Positions 8,231-17,900 are shown, counted from the first letter of the stretch. The stretch: DNA of 39,095 bases from Gracilaria caudata (GCA_030374735.1 JASCIV010000124.1:3796-42890), one strand, 5' to 3'. Made by a program: numbers and translations. Notes: generated by a model not told the origin, from the letters alone.

Positions 8231-10527
8231 TTCTCTGAGCTGCTGATCTTCGGGGGAAGAACCGCGAGGAAGTTCTGCTTTCATCAGGCTCATCAGGCTG
8301 TCAATCACCTCAGGGTCTTCAATGGGTCCCCCCTCCAGCCAGAGAAGAACGTGGTGATGTGGGGTGTTTCTTTCCTTAAACTCCTGTTTTGCTGCATTGC
8401 CGAGGCACTTGAGACTATAAATCGCTTCTGAATTATTCTGCCAGTCCTTCATGATTGAGTTCGCGTACTGGTTGTGGACTCTCGCGATCAAATCTGGCCT
8501 ATCAAACGGACGACATTGTCACCTTGAGGAGCAAAAGCGCCCGTATTCTCGCTGTCCAGTCGAAGCCGTTTCATTTCTTCCCGCCATACGTTCATCGTGA
8601 TCGTGATGAAGAGTGTTGGGGATCCTAGACGTGCTACCATTGCTTGTACGTCTAGACGTTTCTGTCTCCAATATACAGAAGAGTTTTTGTGATTTCCAGA
8701 GAGATAGAGCTTTCCAGGAGGTTCGATTTCATTCGTTTCTGTATGTGATTCCTCACGAAGTTCTCGCTCTTCCACCATTCTCATCTGCTCCAATTCTAAG
8801 TATCGAAGTCTCAGATCCTCTATGTTCGTGTTTGTGCGAAGAAGGCATTGCTGCAGTAAAGTTCCAGAGGTGAGCAGGATATTATCGGTGTACAACCGGC
8901 GCTTAGAATGTTCAGCACATGTTAGGAGGTCTTCGTTTGCCTCTCTAGATCTACGTCCGCCTCCTCTGGTGGCATCTCCAGCTTCGATATATGTCGCAGT
9001 GTCATAGGGAGTGTGGACGTCTCCGTACGGATAAAGCAAAGAGAATGCGCCTCGTTCAGCTTCGTTGGAATCAGGCTTCAAGCGTCTGTACTAAATCACG
9101 CGACGGTTTCCAGTCGACCTGTGGTGCGAATCTCGTCCACCGATGAGCTGAGCGACAGGTGCTTCGGATCTGAAGAGACTGGAGGGGTCAACGACAAAAG
9201 CTTTCATGACCAAAGGCCTTCCTCTGTTTTCCTCTGGGAGTGGTCCAGAGCCCGTGGTCACTTTAATTCGTGCCTCATGAACTCCCTGATAGTTCCGAAC
9301 CACTATACCTTCTGCTGCAGCATCTCCACAAATATCAACAGTGTTCTCCTCGACATTTTAACTTCTTCCCATATTGGAAACGGATGTGATCAAACCACGA
9401 TATCTGTCACGCACAATATCCGGTCTGGGCTCAAGCAGCTCGTAGAGCTTGGGGACGAGGTAACGAATGTTTCGGTTTCCGAACATTTTCCTGGTAAAGT
9501 TAGATGAGTATTCCTGAGGGTCGAGGTTTGGAGGACCTTCAGACCACAGGTGTGTGTAACGCATCTCTCTGCTTGGAACAGTGAGGGATACATTTCCTTG
9601 AAGTCGAAGGAAGGATGGACCTCCGCCAGGAACGTACTTCATGTCCATAAATGTGACAACAGTTGCAAAAAGGACATTCAAATGCGTTGAGAGAGTTTGA
9701 AAAGAACGTAAACGGTAGAGTTCTTCCAGACGCGAATCTAAACGACCTCTTTGGAAGGTGATCCCAATTGATCTGGAGCTCTTGTACCCATAACAGGTTC
9801 CATCCGTTTCTGCACCGAGAGAAACGGCTCCGCAGTATTTGCACATGCGAATTCGAAGCACCCATCCGAAGTCTCTAAGAGGACATTGAGTTGATCGGTG
9901 TCCTGAAGCACCACAAGTCCCACAGCACGATGGTGGCGTATCCGGTATTGTCTGGTATTCTGGGTCGGTAGAACTTGAACGTTGTCCAAGTCGAATGCTT
10001 TCCGCCTTCGAGTCCCAGACATATTTTGCTCCCCAGTGAATTCCACGACGGGGCCTCGCAGCAAAGCGCATGATGGTCCCATCTCGATCAGGAGCTATAC
10101 TAGCAGATTCAGGAGACTGGAAAGCCTGCTCTTCTGCAACTTGTGGCTCGATCACGGTCTGAGGCACCTCGGTGGCAGTTCCTATTTCCAGTTGACCGAG
10201 CTCTTCCTCAAGATTAGTCGGGATAGACTGCTGTCGTTCACGCGCTCTTCTACCAGCTCAAGGTCTCTGACCCCCACGACGAGAGGGAGGTCGTTGAGAT
10301 GGAGAAGCAGCATGGGAAGAACTGCCACCATTTCGCGACGAACTGGCGCCATGGCGAGACGAACTGGCAACATGGCAGGACGAACCGGCACCATGGCAGG
10401 AAGAACTGGCACCAGGGTGCGGAGAATTTCTTCGACGCTGACGAGAGCCATCTCCATTTCTCGGCGAAGGTCTGAAACTGCTCATTGTAAACTGCAACAA
10501 AGATTTGACGGATTCTCGGTTGACCAT
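8192..10527 (-). pseudogene. Helitron replicase, N-terminal half (Rep domain, truncated)
   Basis: Starting at ATG 10527 on the minus strand, one frame runs about 2 kb with TGA at 10258-10260, TAA at 9358-9360 and TAG at 9091-9093. A 1-nt loss in the AAA run at 8504-8506 shifts it to the frame ending at 8192. Segments in order: a disordered Ser-rich head; a Cys-rich zinc-like region (CCGTCGASGHRSTQC ... CKYCG); the Helitron N-domain (GGGPSFLRLQGNV, FSLLYPYGD); GSPTLFITITMNVW; and RPDLIARVHN leading to EFKERNTPHHHVLLWLEGGP, the HUH motif of the rolling-circle nuclease. The catalytic tyrosines and the Pif1-like helicase that should follow are missing, because the sequence ends at 8192 against unrelated DNA. 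Helitrons move by rolling-circle replication. A TATA-like CTATAAATAG lies about 110 bp upstream of the start. Confidence 0.85.
10320..10414 (-). repeat. 21-bp tandem repeat in the Helitron ORF head
   Basis: Units start at 10320, 10341, 10362, 10383 and 10404 (plus-strand AACTGGCACCATGGCAGGACG type), about 4.5 copies. The 21-bp length keeps the frame and encodes a 7-residue repeat (GASSSRH type). This is replication slippage inside a disordered region. Confidence 0.85.
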
Positions 10528-10634
10528 GGAAAAGATTAGAGAAAAACGGAGGGAGCTAGTCGCTTAAGTAGACTTTTGAGGCCAACCGAACAACGAAAGA
10601 TAGAACAACAACGTAGCACCGTGCTGTGGAACGT

Positions 10635-10644
10635 CTATAAATAG
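10635..10644 (-). promoter_or_regulatory. TATA-like element upstream of the Helitron ORF
   Basis: CTATAAATAG is near-palindromic and lies 108 bp upstream of the ATG at 10527. It is the only good TATA candidate in this flank. Confidence 0.4.
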
Positions 10645-11176
10645 ATTAAAATGCTCCCACAGATTTTGAAGCCATAAACGTATCTTAAGAGGTGACGCTG
10701 AAATTTTTGGATCATGATACGTTCCGGGTTGTGATCATCGGGTTTAGAATATTTTTTAAAAAAGTAGATGGTTATAGGTCATCATACATATTTTAAGAAT
10801 GATACCCTTGAATTTTCTCCATCATTTTTCCAAAGGTAGGCGAAATACGAGTTTTAAGAAGCATTTTCGATAGTTTTAATTCATGATTCAAAATATTCAT
10901 TGATAAAAACATTTTTTCCACAAATATATAGTGTTTCTGAAAAAAGGATGTAGTGCGAAATATGTTCAAGATGTTTGTTGAAGTTTTGGTGGCTAACAAC
11001 ACTGTAGTGGTGTGTTGGGGATGCGTTATGTGTTTTTGAAATGTTAACTTATATTAGTTTCGGAAAAAACCTGTCATAAGCTGTCTACTTAAGTACTAAA
11101 TTTATTTCTGGTGCACTGCTCTGTGCAAATGCATACCTTTCGTGTTCTATTTTCAAATTTGATTTACTTGATTAAC
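10645..11176. other. AT-rich spacer
   Basis: The sequence is A/T-rich with many short TTTT/AAAA runs. A 69-codon minus frame at 10793-11002 is compositionally biased (Asn, Phe, Lys, Ile) and has no motif. No gene is supported. Confidence 0.5.
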
Positions 11177-11275
11177 ATACGTATACTGTTGTGCACAGCA
11201 TACCTGTACTGTAAGCGAAGCATACGTATATTTTATCGAACTGTATACGTATGCACTACTGTACAGTATACGTAT
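11177..11275. promoter_or_regulatory. Array of four ATACGTAT palindromes
   Basis: The perfect 8-bp palindrome ATACGTAT occurs at 11177-11184, 11222-11229, 11245-11252 and 11268-11275. The last three are exactly 23 bp apart, and the first gap (45 bp) is close to twice that. The array ends 65 bp before the TATA box at 11340. Regular spacing near two helical turns is what an array of binding sites for a dimeric factor would look like. That it is regulatory is inference. Confidence 0.5.
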
Positions 11276-11339
11276 TACTATACTTTTTCCTATCCCCTTT
11301 TTCTAATTTTTTAGTGTCCCCTTTGTGCCTACCTGTGTG

Positions 11340-11348
11340 TATATAAGG
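11340..11348 (+). promoter_or_regulatory. TATA box (TATATAAGG)
   Basis: The TATA box is followed by a pyrimidine-rich leader (CTCCACCGACTCTTCTCCTC and similar, 11390-11440) leading to an ATG at 11441, about 93 bp downstream. The layout is that of a complete polymerase II promoter and 5' leader. Confidence 0.55.
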
Positions 11349-11440
11349 ACGCTGAAGTTTTCTGTTGCCTACTTCTGAGCTACAACTATCTCCACCGACT
11401 CTTCTCCTCTACTTTCAACTCAACTCTACTGCACCACATC

Positions 11441-11497
11441 ATGGCGGACATGTCAAAGAAGGAAAGAGAATATCTCGCAAAGTGCAATGCATGGTAA
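11441..11497 (+). CDS. Short ATG frame, possible first exon of an interrupted gene
   Basis: The frame encodes MADMSKKEREYLAKCNAW and stops at TAA 11495-11497. The product is charged and looks like a natural N-terminus, and it sits behind a good promoter. The stop lies in the first bases of an AT-rich insertion. If 11489-12470 is left out, the frame continues at 12471 for 17 codons, meets a TGA at 12522-12524, and then stays open to 12749. An alternative is that GTAAAAAG at 11494 is a splice donor and the CAG at 12471-12473 an acceptor. The family is unknown. Confidence 0.35.
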   Translation: MADMSKKEREYLAKCNAW

Positions 11498-11790
11498 AAA
11501 GTTTAGCGAACCAATAGAATTAGTGGTTCACTACACTGGAACTATTGGATTATTATTCCACTAACTTTTAGTCGCACGTTACCAATGGGATCAATACTTC
11601 GCGATTGGATTTAGTGGTACCGTACCAGTAAAATTCATTTAAAGATTCTAGTTGATCAGTAAATACAGAGCCACTAAAGCCACCAAAAAACAGTGGTGCA
11701 ATAAACCAATAGAATTTTATTGGTTTCTTAACTATTTTCAGTGTTACAGTACTACTATATTTCGGATAAGGATCCACTACTACGCTCAAT

Positions 11791-11912
11791 AATCATGATA
11801 TACTGTAGTTCGTTCTCAAGTGGCTCCGATCGTCTCCGGTCAAACCCGTACTGGTACACCTCACCACTGAGTGCAAATTGCACTACAATTATGATATACT
11901 GTAGTTCGTTCT
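11791..11912 (+). repeat. 26-bp direct repeat, two copies
   Basis: Copies lie at 11791-11816 and 11887-11912, sharing ATGATATACTGTAGTTCGTT with one mismatch in 26 (the fourth base). The period is 96 bp. Just before the second copy is a perfect 15-bp palindrome, AGTGCAAATTGCACT (11870-11884). Confidence 0.8.
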
Positions 11913-12026
11913 AGGACTTCTACGAATTGTACCGGGGAGTGCAGCTATTTCTATCTGCACGTCGTCCTTAGAGATTGCCGCACAGTGCACCAGTTTCTGA
12001 AATGGGATGACTTTGTGAACTGCACA

Positions 12027-12166
12027 TATAAAAGTGCGCGTAGAGCCCATATACTCAGTTATTCGTTAAGTAGGGTGGCCTAGTTGGTTGGTTGACCAAT
12101 TCGAAGCAAGAGGTCCCGGGTTCGAACCTCAAGGAGGTCTAGACAAAAAATTAATTAATTAATTAA
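12027..12166 (+). mobile_element. tRNA-derived SINE-like unit
   Basis: The unit has a polymerase III A box TGGCCTAGTTGG (12076-12087), a B box GGTTCGAACC (12119-12128) at tRNA-like spacing, then AAAAAA and (TTAA)4 at 12151-12166. The tRNA acceptor stem cannot be paired, so it is not a working tRNA gene. A tRNA-like head with an A-rich or simple-repeat tail is SINE architecture. A TATAAAAG at 12027-12034 precedes it. Confidence 0.5.
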
Positions 12167-12527
12167 GAAAAGTGAACTAGAGCGAAATACAGGATATGAC
12201 GTGTACACGTGTACAGGTGTGCTATGTGCATATATCTCTGCGGCTCTTACTGGACCATTATACTTTGCTTACCGTTACACTATTTTTAGTGGTACGTTGC
12301 GACTATAAACCATTATGTTGGTTGTAAAATAGTGGTACCGTATCACTAGAATTTTAGTGGTTTAGTAGATATTGCAAGACTAGAATTCCAGTGTTTCATC
12401 AACTGTTTTTAGTAGGACCGTACCACTAGAACTATTGTAGAATTACGCCGGAATTTTGATTATTTACCATGCAGTTTGCCGTCCTCACGAACGACAGGAC
12501 GCGGTCATTTCTGATTTGTCTTGAATT

Positions 12528-12749
12528 TTGGAAAAATTATGCGTCATCGACGCCGCCTTGAAGCATCTTGATGTTTGGAAAAATTCTTATAACTGGTGTT
12601 ATTTGGAGGAAATTGTTGCGTCTGTTCGTGAAAACATTGATACCGCTTACGCAAATATGGTTGACTACCGTTTAATTCGACACAGTTCTCTGGCCCGGCA
12701 GCCCCACACCTTGAACACAGTCCTTTGGCCCGGCAGCCCCACACCTTGA
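12528..12749 (+). CDS. Hypothetical protein fragment
   Basis: An open frame with natural-looking composition (ALKHLDVWKNSYNWCYLEEI, VRENIDTAYANMVDYRLIR) contains no recognised domain. There is no ATG at its 5' end, and a TGA lies just upstream at 12522-12524. It is in phase with the short frame at 11441 if the palindrome-rich insertion is removed. Its 3' end is formed by a 35-bp tandem repeat that encodes SLARQPHTLNTV-like residues, so the native C-terminus is probably lost. Confidence 0.3.
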   Translation: MEKLCVIDAALKHLDVWKNSYNWCYLEEIVASVRENIDTAYANMVDYRLIRHSSLARQPHTLNTVLWPGSPTP

Positions 12750-12750
12750 A
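12681..12750. repeat. 35-bp tandem duplication
   Basis: Copies at 12681-12715 and 12716-12750 (CACAGTTCTCTGGCCCGGC type) differ at two positions. A partial third start (CACGTGGGGCCCGGC) follows at 12751. Confidence 0.85.
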
Positions 12751-12997
12751 CACGTGGGGCCCGGCTCCAGTCGTGGACCTGGAGGCGGAAGAGATGAGCT
12801 GCACTGAGGACTCTTCCACCTCTTACACGTGGACTACGTCTTCTACTCACTCTTGCTAGATTGCGCGAAATTCAGTAAACGTTTGATTTGATTGGCCCAA
12901 TTTTGGCGCCAGAACTTTTTGCTTTTTCTTTTCTTCTGCGAGGGGTCTCTGCACTCGTACCTACCCCAATCCTTAGGAGGGCTAAACAAGTGCGTGG

Positions 12998-13028
12998 CGG
13001 CCTTCGGCCGTACGAGGCGCTTCGCGCC
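12998..13028 (-). repeat. Twin hairpins, candidate Helitron 3' terminus
   Basis: Two perfect 5-bp stems with 3-nt loops lie 5 bp apart: CGGCC-TTC-GGCCG (12998-13010) and GGCGC-TTC-GCGCC (13016-13028). On the minus strand they follow the helicase stop by about 80-110 nt, where Helitrons carry their 3' terminal hairpin. A clear CTRR end is not visible after them (minus strand CACTTGTTTAG), so the exact terminus is open. Confidence 0.55.
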
Positions 13029-13107
13029 GCGGCCGAAAGAGGGCGTTGTTTCGGTTCGGTTTGCGAAAGGCGAACATCGTATTTAAGGACGAAGAACATG
13101 AGTGGGT

Positions 13108-14596
13108 TTACTGGTTTTGAGGATCACAGAAGTCAATTGCTTCTTGTAAGACTGGATTGCCTATTGGTTTAGGCATTGGATGTATCACTTCACTTTCTGG
13201 AGGCGTGCTCTCTGCATCGTGAAACGGAAGCAAATCGCTTCTCTTGCGCACTCGTGAGAGCGCGACGTAAAGCTGTCCGGCGCAGAAGAAGTTTGAACGC
13301 ACGTCGACAGTCATGCGTGAAAGCGTTTGGCCTTGTGCTTTGTGTACTGTTGCCGCAAACGCAAGTCGAATCGGGAACTGCTTGCGAATCATTGTGACGT
13401 CTGCTAGCTTGAACTGGAAGTCGATGCGATGCAGCAATTGACTTTCAATGACACTTCCTTCTGCATCAAATCCCGCCACCCGAAGTGGGCGGCTTCCTAT
13501 AGGCGTCACGACGAAGAGCTTTCCATTCACCAAGTGCGGGTGCAGAACATTGCGGATGATCATAACTGGCACACCGAGCTTCAGAGGCAGCTCGTGATGT
13601 GGGACGCCGGTTGGTGCGTAGTTGTACGAGAGCTCTGGGACGATGTGGTCGGATATGTCTGTAGGCGAGCCATCGCCTCTGAAGGTCTTGACCCTGGTTG
13701 CAGAAAAGAGCGACACGGGAGATCCTGGGAACATTGCGAACGCAGTTGTGTTGGGCTCGTCCACGAGGCGGTTGGTGGAGGCGATGAGCATGTTTGTTTG
13801 AGTGATCCACATCCTTTCGTTCTCTGGTTTCTTGCCACTTCAAAATGTGTTTGTACGCTTCCATGATGGATCCCGTGGAAAGTAGAGGGAGGGTGCTTTG
13901 TTGCGGGAATGTGTTGCGTGCAATACTGTGCACTAAGGAAGCGAACTCTGCATCCTATGCCTGGCGTACCTGCTCGGTGAGGTACATGACTTGCACTGGC
14001 ATTTTGTTCCATAGGTCACTCTCCCACGGGATCTCGTTGATGAGATTGAGGCGATAAGTCTTCTTCTCGACTGCACCCCTCCGCCCAAAGAGATGCCATT
14101 CCACGCCTTCCTCCGCATGTGCATACAGCTCATCTCGCGCTTCAGCATCACCTTTAGCAAGGTCACTGAGCTCGTCATCGAGGAGGCGGCCGAGTATATG
14201 GACCCGCTGCCTTCGAAGAGAGCCTCCATGCCGATCTATCATCGGCTGCCCTCCCACCTGTCTTGCTTGATCGCCGTCTTCCCGAAGAACCACATTTCCA
14301 CTGTGATAGCGGCCATGCTGCAGTTCTTCCATGCCCTGGGAAAAGGCAGCGGAAGCTACAGCCGTTGGAGCCGAGTAGCACCCCGCAGAGGTCGAGCAGC
14401 CCATGCCCGTTGCTGCGCTCGCTACCGTCGTCGTGGTGATACGAGAAGGATACATGACAATTGCCGAGATATGAAGGTACATGTCACCCAAGGATAACCA
14501 AGTTTTCGACAATCGCTTTGTTGAACTAGAAAGACATCCCATGAAACTCTCTCGGGAAGTATCGTCAGACCGCTGAGGTAACGACTCCGACAGCAC
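13108..14596 (-). pseudogene. Helitron Pif1-like helicase, C-terminal part
   Basis: The minus-strand frame over 14596-13955 contains ASAATGMG and a middle helicase region ending VMYLTEQVRQ. It continues as SLVHSIARNTF and then, after a frame change near 13812, as MWITQTNMLIASTNRLVDE. It ends with LGVPVMIIRNV, FAATVHKAQGQTL and AGQLYVALSRVR. The last two are helicase motifs V and VI of the Pif1/RecD family, the form fused to Rep in Helitrons. The Walker A motif (GxxGxGKS) is not found, so the 5' end is truncated at about 14,590, where a Gypsy relic begins. At least two frame breaks and a stop after VRQA are present. This is not the missing half of the copy at 8192-10527, because on this strand it lies upstream of that copy, not downstream. 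The two are separate insertions. Confidence 0.8.
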
Positions 14597-14673
14597 ATGG
14601 TGACCAGAGCATCTTTACTGCAGAGAAGGCAGTCGCAACCAGCCTTTCTGCAGACCGAATTGTTGTGTAGCCG

Positions 14674-15765
14674 AACGACATATTCCAGATACGAGCAGAC
14701 CCTCAGGAGGACGAGAGCCCGAAGCCTGTTTACCTGCCGGATACATTTAGTAGAACCACACAGGCACCTGATGCTGGGGACTCTAAAGGTGGCGGTTCGT
14801 CGAGCTCAAAAGAAGAGCTGCGGCGGAAACCCAAAGGAAAGGGAAAGAAGACCAATAGGAGGAAGAAGAACAGCCGTAGTTCAGACCCCGACTCGTCGAG
14901 CGCCAATACCGAATCGGACTCCTCGGGTGACAAGATATTTCGTAAAGGTGAGAAAAAGAGGAAGGATCCCCACTGCAAGGTAAAGAAAGATCGTAAGGAG
15001 AAATCCAAATGGTATGAGTCGTCGGACTCCGATTCCAACATGGACACTGAACGAGCTGTTATGCAGCCACTAAATGAACTTCTCACGAAAGAGATTGATT
15101 AAAGAACCCACCGATGGGTAAATTGGAAATCTGAGTATGCCATTGCGGTTGCTCAGAAGGTCACTAAGCGGCACAAGCGGTTTAGTTTCCATACGGGTGA
15201 TACGACCTTTTCAGATGATGATCCCATTGCGGTCACAGGCTTCCTCCAGAGGTTTAAGATCGCATGTGAGCAGAACGGTTGCCCGGAAGTGGCCTCCATG
15301 TAGTTGTTCCATTTCTACGATAAGGGACAAGCAGCGACATTACTTGAAAGTCGCATGCAGGGAAACAACATAGCGGTAGACGATGACCAGACGGAGATGT
15401 TGAGCACATACCCACAGGTGGTCAACTATATTTTGGAAACCTACGGGCCCGATGAGGTAATTCAAGGAGCCTATGCGAAAGTCCTTGGTTACCATAAGAG
15501 GTCAAGACAAACCGAAATGGAATTCGCGAATTCATTGTTCGAAATAGCCTCTCGGTGCGGGAACGTATTCACGACCACGAGGTTGAACTCCATGTTGGCC
15601 AAAAACTTGAACCAATCCATCAGGGCCCATGTGCGGAACTGTCTAGCTAATAATCGAAAGATGGACTACAACTGTCTAGCACGCTATGCACATGACCTTG
15701 GAGATACTCACCGCGTTGGGAAAAAAAAGCCGACTTCGGTTGCCAAACCATTGAGGACAAAGTAG
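14674..15765 (+). pseudogene. gag: Gypsy gag remnant
   Basis: A single frame begins after a TAG at 14671-14673 and is broken by TAA at 15100-15102 and TAG at 15301-15303. It reads as an acidic, then Lys/Arg- and Ser-rich stretch (KEELRRKPKGKGKK; SSDPDSSSANTESDSS), followed by a helical capsid-like region: ITGFLQRFKIACEQNG-like, then FHFYDKGQAATLLESR, NYILETYGPDEVI and YAHDLGDTHR. The Wx(n)F(L)xxY..A..L pattern matches Ty3-type capsids. Gag forms the particle shell. The following ~700 bp (15766-16480) has Cys/His codons scattered in shifted frames but no readable CCHC zinc knuckle. Confidence 0.7.
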
Positions 15766-16479
15766 AAGCCGAGAAGGAGGGTTCTAGAGGTTGACAACTG
15801 GACCGGCTCGGAGGATACTACGCCAGGAGCCCTCCACATGCGTGTGGGAATCCATATGGTCAGTGCCGCTGGCCATATAGGGCCCGAGACACCGTCGTCC
15901 AATTCGTCGAACACTGTCCCAACGGCAGCTACGAGTTCACCAACTGCGATGATCACTCATCCGTCATGTAACGAAGACCAAACAATGGCAGTGCCGTATC
16001 AAACGCACAGCGAGTCAACCATACAGCGCAAAAGTACGATCACCACCTCAGCAGGCCCTGCAGCGCCCGCCCACGATGGCGTTCAAAGACCCAGTTGCAG
16101 GCAAAGTCCTGCGTTGGTTATGTCTGTCCCCTCCCCACTTGGCCACGACTTTTACTAATGTGGCGCCGCAAGCGAGAGCTGCCCTCCTACAGGTCCGCCA
16201 GCAGAATCATTAGGATGTCTTTTGAATTAGTCGTAGAGTGCATCCGCGTCATCCTCCGCCACTTGCGGTCATCTTGGTCCCCAGTGAGGAGCTTTTTGAG
16301 GAGTCCGAACAGGTTTCCGAGTCGGAAAACGACTAAAGTTCGGAGAACAGGCCGTCTCTGATCGGTCTACTTCGAAAGGCCGACCGTTACAAAGTGGTAA
16401 TTCCTTCGGGGAAGACCACATGGTCCTTGAGGGAGTACCGGAAGACCCCATGGTCCCCATCTGCTTTCTTTAGCACGAT

Positions 16480-16776
16480 AAATACAAGGTAAACGTCCAC
16501 CTCGGCTTCCATGACAAACAATGGTTTCTCTGCGTATCTATTCTCTATACCGGTGCAGGAACTAACTTGGTTGACGCAGAGATTCAAACCCCGAAAGGTA
16601 ATCATAAAACTGCGCCCATGCGGTTTACGGAACCAACTGGTGGATGCAAACATGCGTCAACCAATTGGCAACCGATTGCATCCTTGGTAAAAGGTTTATC
16701 GACCACCACGTACGGGCCATTCTTCCTCATGCCCGACAGGTCGTTTTCCGCAATGGTCCTCCGGTCTCCATTTTGA
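16480..16776 (+). pseudogene. Gypsy aspartic protease remnant, active Asp lost
   Basis: The frame reads VNVHLGFHDKQWFLCVSILY, then TGAGTNLVDAEI. Retropepsins carry (D)TGAGxNL(I/V) at this point. Here the catalytic Asp is Tyr (TAT at 16546-16548), while all flanking signature residues are kept. Further residues (PFFLMPDRSFSAMVL) fit the flap and C-terminal strand. The frame closes at about 16776, with more protease-like coding in other frames to about 16890. Confidence 0.65.
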
Positions 16777-17314
16777 GTCATCACCGCCCCGACTCGATCA
16801 CAGCTCACCACACCGAAAAGCCTAGTGTTTCTACCCTCAATAGGGTACGACTTGCTAGTCCCGTCGTCAACCCCCTCCGCACCAAGTGGTAGTGAACGCA
16901 TTCTGTGATGGTAACGGTTTACTGAGATTGCAGAGTCATCCTATGATCGTAAAACGCCCTCTTACGATGATCTTAAACGGGATCGTTGATAACGTCCCTA
17001 CTAGAACCTTCCAGGTCAGCCTCAGCAACTTCAGTAACCATCCTGTGAAACTATCCAAACATACCGTATTCGGTCAAGCCCTACCGGCTCCGGGTCGCAT
17101 CTTCGCGATTATAGAAGATCGATTGAGAGCGAACGTTAACCCTAAGGAGGGGGGAGGCGATCCGAAAACGGATAACCAATTGGGAACGGGAAACGCCGAA
17201 GAAACTAAACTGGAATTGACTAAGGTAAACAGCTGGAAGAACGAAGTTATCTTTGGCCTCGAGGGTGAAACTTTGAAGAAGCAAGTCCTCGACCTTTAGG
17301 AACCATTTAATTCC

Positions 17315-17900
17315 ATGTGCTTAGGTTGCCTTGGGGTAGTCATGGCCACGAAGCCCAGGAGTGACCTGGTGCCTGACGCCAACCCAATCCATCAACAACC
17401 ATATCCGACAGGACCGAAAGCCCGAGAGGTTGAACTCGAAGAAGTTGGACGCATGCTCCGCGAAGGTGTAATAAAACCAAAACAGGCGGAATGGGCCAGC
17501 CCTGTGCGACGCGCATATGAGGTTCTGCATTGAGTCCGGAAATTTGAATGCAGTTACGGTCCGAGACTCATATGCTATACGTAGAATGGATAAATTTATA
17601 GATTTCATAGGGGACGCGAAAGTATTTACCACATTGGGTGCCAACTGTGGGTATTGGCAAGTATAATTACCTGAAGAGGATCGCAAGGAGAGAAGGTTCC
17701 CGCGCCATGCAGCTCTCTACCGCTTCTTGAGGATGCCATTTGGTTAAAGAAATGTGCCAGCAACCTTCCAGAGAGCGCTTGATATTATCCTGTCGACGGT
17801 GAAGTTTGTCACCGCTTTGGTCTACATTGATGACGTATTCATCTATTCTATGACCGTGAAGAAAATTTTCGAGCACGTGCGTACCGTGTTGGCCCTCTAA
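17315..17900 (+). pseudogene. Gypsy reverse transcriptase remnant
   Basis: Fragments in three frames follow RT order: IHQQPYPTGPKAREVELEEV and GVIKPKQAEWASPV (fingers); NLNAVTVRDSYAI-like; DAKVFTTLGANCGYWQV; LPEEDRKERRFPRHAALYRF and LRMPFG; NVPATFQRALDIIL; and the catalytic box YIDD at 17823-17834 (ALVYIDDVFIYS). The catalytic pair is intact, but at least four stops lie between segments. RT copies the element RNA into DNA. Confidence 0.85.

Larger units (their letters stand above)
11489..12472. mobile_element. AT-rich palindrome-rich insertion, MITE-like
   Basis: The ends are a 10-bp inverted repeat, GCATGGTAAA at 11489-11498 and TTTACCATGC at 12463-12472. Inside, variants of a near-palindromic motif, AGTGGTACCGTACCACT, recur near 11605, 12288, 12327 and 12405, along with many AATAGAA/TAGTGG words. 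No protein frame is present. A small non-autonomous DNA element is the simplest reading. No target-site duplication is evident, and the two halves could be separate insertions around the SINE-like unit. Confidence 0.4.

Noticed and set aside
12073..12143. Functional tRNA gene
   Set aside because: A and B boxes are good, but the acceptor and anticodon stems do not pair. A SINE-like origin fits better.
8192..14596. One complete Helitron made of the Rep half and the helicase half
   Set aside because: On the shared minus strand the helicase (13108-14596) lies upstream of Rep (8192-10527), the reverse of Helitron order, with unrelated sequence between.
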